Assembly (NCBI RefSeq): GCF_001039355.2
Contig: NW_019775713.1
Coordinates: 257,471-321,470 of the forward strand
Source: Lingula anatina
Lineage: Eukaryota > Brachiopoda > Lingulata > Lingulida > Lingulidae
Direction of reading: 5' to 3'
DNA length: 64,000 nt
Below are positions 57,816 to 64,000 of the stretch, one piece after another; the stretch's first letter is position 1; each line of letters opens with the position of its first letter. Below the pieces are notes generated by a model. It did no database searches, was not told the DNA's origin, and saw only the letters and a program-made list of their open reading frames with translations. Both the position numbers and the translations under genes were made by a program.

Positions 57816-58790
57816 ACACAAAGGTTTCATTGAAAAAGGTTCACATTTTGTGAAAAAGAACCCCCCTTTTGAAATTGCTGGCTACGGACCTGACCTAGAT
57901 CACACTTACCCAAACCGGACTTTCTCCAGGCAAAAAGGTCGGATCGTTCAGAACTCCCCTCACAAGCTTCGAGCCTGATATTGCAATGAGAATACCGCAC
58001 ATACACATGCGCTAAGTATTTCTAAATAGACATTAAACTTGTTCTGTGATTGGCATGCCTGGTGTAATTTCAGAGAGTTTTCAATAAAAGAATGACCAGA
58101 AAACAAAAAGACCAAAAAGCTTTCTCTCTTCCCCGCCCCTCCTTATCACGATGTGAAAATAGTGATACATGTACCGTGACACTCCGCGTGCCTACCAAAA
58201 ATTTAAAAAATGGTTATAGTTTAAAATGACAGAACATTACTCTGAAAACGTAGATTTTAAATTTTCATTTTGAAATTCTGTTGGTAAAAAAAATACTTAC
58301 TTGTAGTTGCAGTTATTTACTGCATATAAAAGAGATTGTGAATAACAATTTGAAGAAAAAACATGGTATGAAGTAACGGCAGTTACAGTTTATTAAAATT
58401 AAATTTTGAATTTAAAAACTAGTCGACTCGATATGTTTTATGTTTGAAAGATTCACGAATTACTGGAGCCAAGGAGTTATAACTCCTTGCTGGAGTTAAG
58501 TACTGCTTTGAGTGCAGTGAGGCGTTGAACACATTCGTACATGACGAGCTGAAAATTATTATATTTCTACAAGGTCAGATAAGTCGACGTCATTTTTTGT
58601 GTGTAAATGTTCAGTCTTACACTTAACCCCCCAAATCTTATTTATTTTCAACGAATAGACGGAGCTTTGCTATTTTCTGCGGATATAGTTCAGAGGTTGG
58701 CTTTATTCTATTTCTTTGTACTTGCTCCAATGATGCTCAATGAAAATAGATTCTAGCAAGCCCATTGTATCCCCCATCCGGGGTTTTTTA
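57816..58790. other. spacer between TRIM genes
   Basis: Near 57845-57900 there is a C-run and the word TGGCTACGGACCTGACC, the inverse of the CCGTAGCC / poly-G motif at 63908, so the same repeat family edge may occur twice. No gene. Confidence 0.5.
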
Positions 58791-58799
58791 TCTGTTAAC

Positions 58800-59340
58800 T
58801 TGCAAGTCACGACAGCTGCGTCTTAAACTGCGTTGTGAAGGGAGTTGTTAAAGCTTTTGGTAAGTAAAATACCTGGAAATTTTTACAGGTAGTACTATTT
58901 GATTTCCAGATCTATGACAGGTTTTATCATTGGAATTCAAAACTCACCATAAATTGTCATAATTGTTATGAAATTCAGAATGCAACGTTTTCAAAAGAGT
59001 TGAAAGTGAAAATAGATCCAAGACGATTTTTATCCGTTTAATTGCAAAGTCATGCTCACATTTATTTCTACAAGGTGAAATAAGTCAATTTTTGTGTCAA
59101 TTATGATGCTATCGTCGCAATGAATTGTTTATCCATAATTGTTTTTATAATGGCTTTGTTGATGACGTCAGCCTACGTCTTATTACATATCGAAAAAGGG
59201 GATTTTTTTGTTTACCATGTTTGGTTTACACCAAATACTAACATTAACATTACAATTTATACAGGGCCTGCTGAAGTGTATCCTTCAGATAAGATTTTGT
59301 CCTGAAATAGGCATATTAATCAATTGCTTAAACTTGGTTA
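58800..59340. repeat. duplicated intergenic segment, copy 2, upstream of TRIM gene 2
   Basis: The first 150 bases match 57360-57520; the next 400 match 52930-53340. The remainder to 60440 matches 53880-54240 in part (for example CTTTACCAGGGCCACAGATT and CTTTACCAGGGTCACATATT). Confidence 0.65.
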
Positions 59341-60939
59341 TTTTTATTGATTACATACCGGTTATTTAATGACAATTATATCGACGGATGAATCAACCAG
59401 TAGTGCTGAATTAAAACGGACAGCTCATTGTAATTTGTTGGGTGGATTATTCGTAGTTTTTCTCAGATGCCGTCGCAAAAACATAAGAATGCATGTATGT
59501 ATGTATGTTAAACAGTATTTGTAATAGTTTGAGTTTGTATTGTTAGAAAAAATCTGTTGACAATCCCATTCCATGCGTCCCATACAGGTAAAAATAGTTT
59601 TGAGGTTGCTCGGCATCAGTATCATGTGATGTCTCCACTGTTTATTGTCAAGCCTTGCTCTTACTTTGTCATGGAAATGCAAATTGTGTGACTGTATGCC
59701 TTAAAAACGAGTTTTATTATTAATTGTCAAGACTTACTCAAACTTAAAACTCAGTCACTCCATCTGCATGATTTGTGGAAAATAAGGTTTGACCCCACAT
59801 GCATAAGTGTCTCTGTAACTCCCACAGAATTCCTTTCCCGGCAGAATTTCAAAAAAGTAACGAATGGTGGGTGCATTATCCATCGGTATTTGATTAAAAT
59901 ATTTACCTTAGCTCATATGGTTATACTATAATCATTTAAAAAAAGGAAGCTTCCGAACATTTTTTGTCGATTGTATTTGATTATGTTAGTTTACAGCGAG
60001 GGTCACTCAGTATGTTCAATGATATATGATACCAAGTGTCATGCGACACCTGGCGTGACGCGTAAACAATACATACACCAATACACTACAAATAGCTCAG
60101 CGCCGATTTATAAGATATCGCACCTCAATGAAGACTTCATATAAGGCAATTCAGCATTGCTTTCACGTTTTTCTCGTTAGGTTTTTTTTTTTTTTTTCAC
60201 ATGAAAGGTCGTCATCGTGAAGACTTCAAATGAGAGTGACAGTCACAGTGAGTTTCAGAGTACTGTACGCTAGTGGCTCCTAAGTATCGCCTCAGTGAAA
60301 TACTTTTAAAAACAAATAATAATTGGCACAAGGTTATCCTTTACCAGGGCCACAGATTGCTATTTCACTAAATATTCACAGATATGTCTCCGGATAATTC
60401 ACGGCACATTTCTCAACTTAGAGAAAAGAAGTCATCATTAATCTGCCGAGGGCGTCTCGATAGTTACACAGACCCTCAGTTTTGTTACGCAGGTTCGGTA
60501 GTAAGATAAGTATAATGTGGAATGTTTAATGTGGAAACATTTCAAGACTAGCTTGAAAAATCGTTAATGAAGCATGAACTCCTTACTTTCAAGCGCAATG
60601 AAATCAGTAATTAATGAAATATGAAGCTTATTATTTGTCCATTTATTTAGTCATGAGTGTATCATAATTCTATCTCGATAGTATAAAATATTTTTTCTTA
60701 TTTTGTTCGTATTTACTAGGCCAAAATTCTGACGTTACGGTTTATCCATCTAATTACGAGTATGAGTACAGCTGAAAACCCAATTTGAAACGGGTATAAA
60801 GAACGATAATCGTCAAACCAGTTCTGCAAGCTTCTTATGTATTCTTGCATTCCTCAATCGACGAACATGTTCTTCAAGATCTGTAACTATTCTTGCATAC
60901 ACCGTTCCACATAAAACCAATTTCGTTCTCTATTTTCAG

Positions 60940-60962
60940 AGAGAAAGCCTGCATCAAACACA
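60940..60962 (+). promoter_or_regulatory. 5' UTR leader of TRIM gene 2 after a likely acceptor
   Basis: Pyrimidine tract and CAG (ends 60939) directly precede a leader almost identical to that of TRIM gene 1. Confidence 0.6.
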
Positions 60963-62873
60963 ATGGCTCTTTCAAAAATCCTCGAAAAAGATTTCCTGAC
61001 ATGCATCATTTGTGAGGATAGGTATGAAGAACCTAAAATACTTCCTTGCGTTCACAGTTTCTGTAAAAGGTGCATTGAGGGGCACGTGAAGATCAAACTC
61101 GACCGTAACCGCCGTTTCCCATGCCCCATCTGTAGGAGGAAATGCGAGCTGCCAGAAAAGGGGACGGAGGATTTGGAGAAAAGCCGTCTTCTTGCTAACC
61201 TCGCTGAGGTAGTCAACAAGGTCGACGAAGCGAAGACGCAGGACAAATGCGAGACATGCGCCCTTAAAGAGCCCCCAGTAGATGCAGATGCAACAAAAAG
61301 ATGTTTGAAGTGTGATGACAACATGTGTGACGTCTGCAGTGCAGAACACCGACGTCACGGTGCAAGTCGCGACCACCAGCTCATCCCATTGGGAGAACTC
61401 GATGATGAAGCATACGCCAGTGAACTTCGCTCTCGTCAACAGATTCTGTGTAGCCATGACAACAAGACCCCGGCAGAAGTATTCTGTTGTGGCTGCGTAA
61501 AGTTCATATGTGGAATATGCGTTTCTCTTAAACACAAAGATCACGAATGCGAGTACATACCATCAGCTGCCAAAGGTGGAAGAGATAGCTTGGCCACCGC
61601 CGAAGAAGAGATTGGTCAGCAAGAAACAAGAGTAACGAGTCTTCTTTCAATCATGAAGCTACGCAAGACGGGTTTACATTGTCACGGCGAGGAACTGAAG
61701 AAATCTATTAGCAATCGTGAGGAAGATCTCGTTGCGTTGGTTAGAACCAATGGGGATCGCATGCGTAAAGAAGTGGACGAAGCTATGATCCAGGAAAAGG
61801 AAGTCCTGGAACCCATGGAAAAGGAGCTAGAATTGATCCAGGGATGTTTTGTGAGCTTCAGGGAATTTACCAACACCTTAATTACTCACGGTTCCGACCC
61901 AGAGGTCTTGCAGATCATGGCAAACTGCCTGAGACGCAGCAAGGAATTAACCGAGATGAAGCTACCGACCATCCCAACCACCAAAAGCCTAACCCTAGAT
62001 GCCAAGCATGTCAACAATATGTCAACTGTCATTCGTGAGTGTATGGGCGAGATGCGACATGCCAGGGACAAGGAACTGTTGTGGTCATTCCGCGTAGACC
62101 TAAATACTGATCCTAAGGAAACACTATCGCATGTAGCTGTAGATGCTGAAGGGCGCATATATGTTGGTGTGTGGTGTGACAAGGATATGACGAAGAACAA
62201 GATCAACGTGTACGATGTTAACAGGCGTTTGATGGCGACTATAACCAAGCCTGATTTGAAGAAAGGCAGACTCGCTGGCATTGCATTGGATCAAGATGGA
62301 AACGTTGTCTTGCGGTCACAGCCAGATAACTTGGTGATGATCTACAGCAGGGAAGGCAACCTGCTATCTAGTTTCTACAGCCCACAGCCGCACGCAGTGT
62401 CAGTGGACAGCAAGGGCCAGTACGTCATTGCTGGAAAGGAAGCAATAAACATTCACGGCAAGGATGGGCAGGTCGCCCATACCTTTCCTGATCCACTGCA
62501 AGGTAATATTTTCAAACATGCCGCAGTCAGCCTAACAGGTGATATCCTCGTGTCACATCCTGGTGCTGACAAAGTACTCTCCTATAACCATGTATCCGGT
62601 GTGCTGAAGTTCACGTACGAAGCCAAAGGCTCTGGTGATGGTCAAGTGAACGTACCAAGGGGAATGTGCTGCTTGGCAAACGGGGATATCATATTGGCTG
62701 ATGACGAAAACAATCGCCTGCATCTACTGTCTCCAGATGGTGTGTTTAAGAAGTTTTTTCTTACCAAAGAAGACGGGTTGAAATCCCCAAAGGATGTTGC
62801 CCTCACCCCCGATGGAAAAGTTGTTGTTGTCGAGAATGGAGGAGCTGTAAAGTGTTTTGCTTTCCTAGATTAA
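60963..62873 (+). CDS. TRIM protein 2 (RING, two B-boxes, coiled coil, NHL-like propeller), 636 aa
   Basis: Single exon, same length as TRIM protein 1. All RING zinc ligands and both B-boxes are kept (CCGCVKFICGIC in B-box 2). The coiled coil (about 200-300) differs strongly from its neighbour (for example ETRVTSLLSIMKLRKTG versus KELELASLISDVKERKA), whereas RING, B-box 1 and propeller differ by scattered changes. Tandem duplicate in the same orientation, start-to-start distance 6,437 bases. Both look intact. Function as an E3 ligase is family knowledge; the target is unknown. Confidence 0.95.
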   Translation: MALSKILEKDFLTCIICEDRYEEPKILPCVHSFCKRCIEGHVKIKLDRNRRFPCPICRRKCELPEKGTEDLEKSRLLANLAEVVNKVDEAKTQDKCETCALKEPPVDADATKRCLKCDDNMCDVCSAEHRRHGASRDHQLIPLGELDDEAYASELRSRQQILCSHDNKTPAEVFCCGCVKFICGICVSLKHKDHECEYIPSAAKGGRDSLATAEEEIGQQETRVTSLLSIMKLRKTGLHCHGEELKKSISNREEDLVALVRTNGDRMRKEVDEAMIQEKEVLEPMEKELELIQGCFVSFREFTNTLITHGSDPEVLQIMANCLRRSKELTEMKLPTIPTTKSLTLDAKHVNNMSTVIRECMGEMRHARDKELLWSFRVDLNTDPKETLSHVAVDAEGRIYVGVWCDKDMTKNKINVYDVNRRLMATITKPDLKKGRLAGIALDQDGNVVLRSQPDNLVMIYSREGNLLSSFYSPQPHAVSVDSKGQYVIAGKEAINIHGKDGQVAHTFPDPLQGNIFKHAAVSLTGDILVSHPGADKVLSYNHVSGVLKFTYEAKGSGDGQVNVPRGMCCLANGDIILADDENNRLHLLSPDGVFKKFFLTKEDGLKSPKDVALTPDGKVVVVENGGAVKCFAFLD

Positions 62874-63004
62874 GTGACAACAATTTAGACAAAAGTGAAA
62901 AGTACACATTTTGATACAGATTGAGAAATGTGCAAAAAGACCGACACAAAAGTATAACGAATTTTTAAAGAAATATTTGAAGATGTTAAATTGATGCGAA
63001 GTTC

Positions 63005-63006
<2 letters not shown>

Positions 63007-63037
<31 letters not shown>
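63007..63037. repeat. (TA)n microsatellite in TRIM 2 3' flank
   Basis: Absent from the corresponding place after TRIM gene 1, so inserted or expanded after the duplication. Confidence 0.85.
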
Positions 63038-63039
<2 letters not shown>

Positions 63040-63299
63040 CGATTTAATTTATGAGAATGTGTTCGGTATATTAACTGTAGGGTTGTACTATCGTAAATTG
63101 AAACTCTAAGTGGTGTATATAGTCACTTACTTTTAAAATCATTTGTGATAAATTTGCCATTGTTAAATAATTTTTAAACCGCGATTTGAGTGTGTATACC
63201 TGGTGTGGTGGTGTTTAGGGGTTGGGGGAGGGGGGTTGCGCTACGTCGTTTTGCTTAGTACCTTCAGATACTCTTTCTATATAGGCAGATTGCTTTATA

Positions 63300-63305
63300 A
63301 ATAAA
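63300..63305 (+). promoter_or_regulatory. possible poly(A) signal of TRIM gene 2
   Basis: AATAAA about 430 bases after the stop codon. No similar hexamer was seen in the equivalent span after TRIM gene 1. Confidence 0.4.
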
Positions 63306-63899
63306 CAAGATTAAATTTACTCTTGAACAAACATAATTGTACATATTAAAGATTCACTAAAATATCAGTATAACCCTTGTTTCGAATAAGTATACATAAT
63401 GTTATAGTGATGTGTAAAGTTACGGTTTATGAGATTAAAATTTTATGGCATCTTTCCCAAAACGATTAGTAAGGATAGAGAGGATGTTGGAAAACAAAAC
63501 CATGGAAACAAAGGTTTAACTTTATTACGCGGCAAGTTTAAATCTTTTATTCATTTTTCCGGTCCATTAGAGGTTCTTGACTTTTTGTTCAGTTGCCAAC
63601 TAGACGAGTACCACAAGCGGTGCAAATAATCTGTTTCTGGGCATTTAACGGCTGAACCCTATACAACCCCACCCCCAGCATTTTAATAGTCTACGAACCT
63701 GGTACCAGTATGTCTCTAAATTAAAAAAAATTAAAAAAATTAAAAATAACCTTATTATTAACGTTATTAATCTCTTTTTTGACAAAATATTGTGAATGAT
63801 GTCTTTATGTCTGCCAACTGGTAAATTGATATTTCCCTCATTACTTGATCGGGTGATTCTACCTATAGTGTCTATGGTTGAAGTTCCCAGTAAGTACCT

Positions 63900-64000
63900 T
63901 ATCAGGCCCGTAGCCGGGGGGGGGGGGGGGGGGGGGGCGAAAAAACCCCCCTTTTTGAAAGGAAAAGGGCCCTTCGGGGGGAAATTTAAAAAGGGTATAT
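63900..64000. repeat. homopolymer-rich window end
   Basis: A poly-G run (about 63915-63937) is followed by runs of A, C, T and G of 4-6 bases. Either the edge of a C-rich repeat (CCCGTAGCC motif) or a low-accuracy assembly end. Confidence 0.6.

Overview
This is a metazoan nuclear DNA window. It is AT-rich, with intron-rich genes using GT-AG splice sites, abundant (TA)n tracts, Tc1/mariner remnants and many short elements with terminal inverted repeats (TIRs). Extracellular CUB, SRCR, C-type lectin, PSI, vWD, EGF and cadherin modules plus tandem TRIM genes point to an invertebrate, most likely a lophotrochozoan such as a mollusc. The species is an inference, not read from the sequence. Region 1 (247-40162, + strand) is one giant gene, entered part way through. 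I traced 42 coding exons, about 4,100 codons, to a single transmembrane segment, a short cytoplasmic tail and a stop codon. Its first third repeats the layout leader / parallel beta-helix / CUB / beta-helix, with an SRCR in one unit. This matches the triple-repeat layout of Drosophila Bark beetle (Anakonda), a septate and tricellular junction protein. It is followed by a chitin-binding-like domain, C-type lectin, EGF, PSI, a long unrecognised region, Cys-rich modules, a vWD domain, about nine EGF-like modules, two cadherin repeats, a TM segment and a 120-residue tail. Two places break the reading frame: a T6 run inside the SRCR domain (about 2265-2270) and the 24759/25584 splice junction. The introns hold a 3.4-kb palindrome of two head-to-head Tc1-like elements, a third Tc1-like copy, several MITEs, and a six-copy array of about 145 bp. 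Region 2 (40.2-54.4 kb) is repeat-rich. It holds a 1.94-kb element with perfect TIRs of about 26 bp (42533-44476), carrying a BEN-domain open frame on + and a small two-exon candidate on -. This is the best candidate here for an undescribed mobile system. A possible four-exon micro-gene (44567-46061), two large MITE-like elements (46142-47091 and 47118-48151) and an old duplication (49.5-52.9 kb) follow. Region 3 (54.4-63.3 kb) is a tandem segmental duplication with two intact 636-aa TRIM genes (RING, two B-boxes, coiled coil, NHL-like propeller). Their RING, B-boxes and propeller are nearly the same, but their coiled coils have diverged, and one stretch of about 130 nt is identical. The last 100 bases are rich in homopolymers and resemble the edge of a repeat. 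Functional logic (inference): the giant protein looks like an epithelial junction or matrix receptor, and the TRIM pair like ubiquitin ligases of an expanded, possibly immune, family. Nothing in the sequence links these loci to each other.
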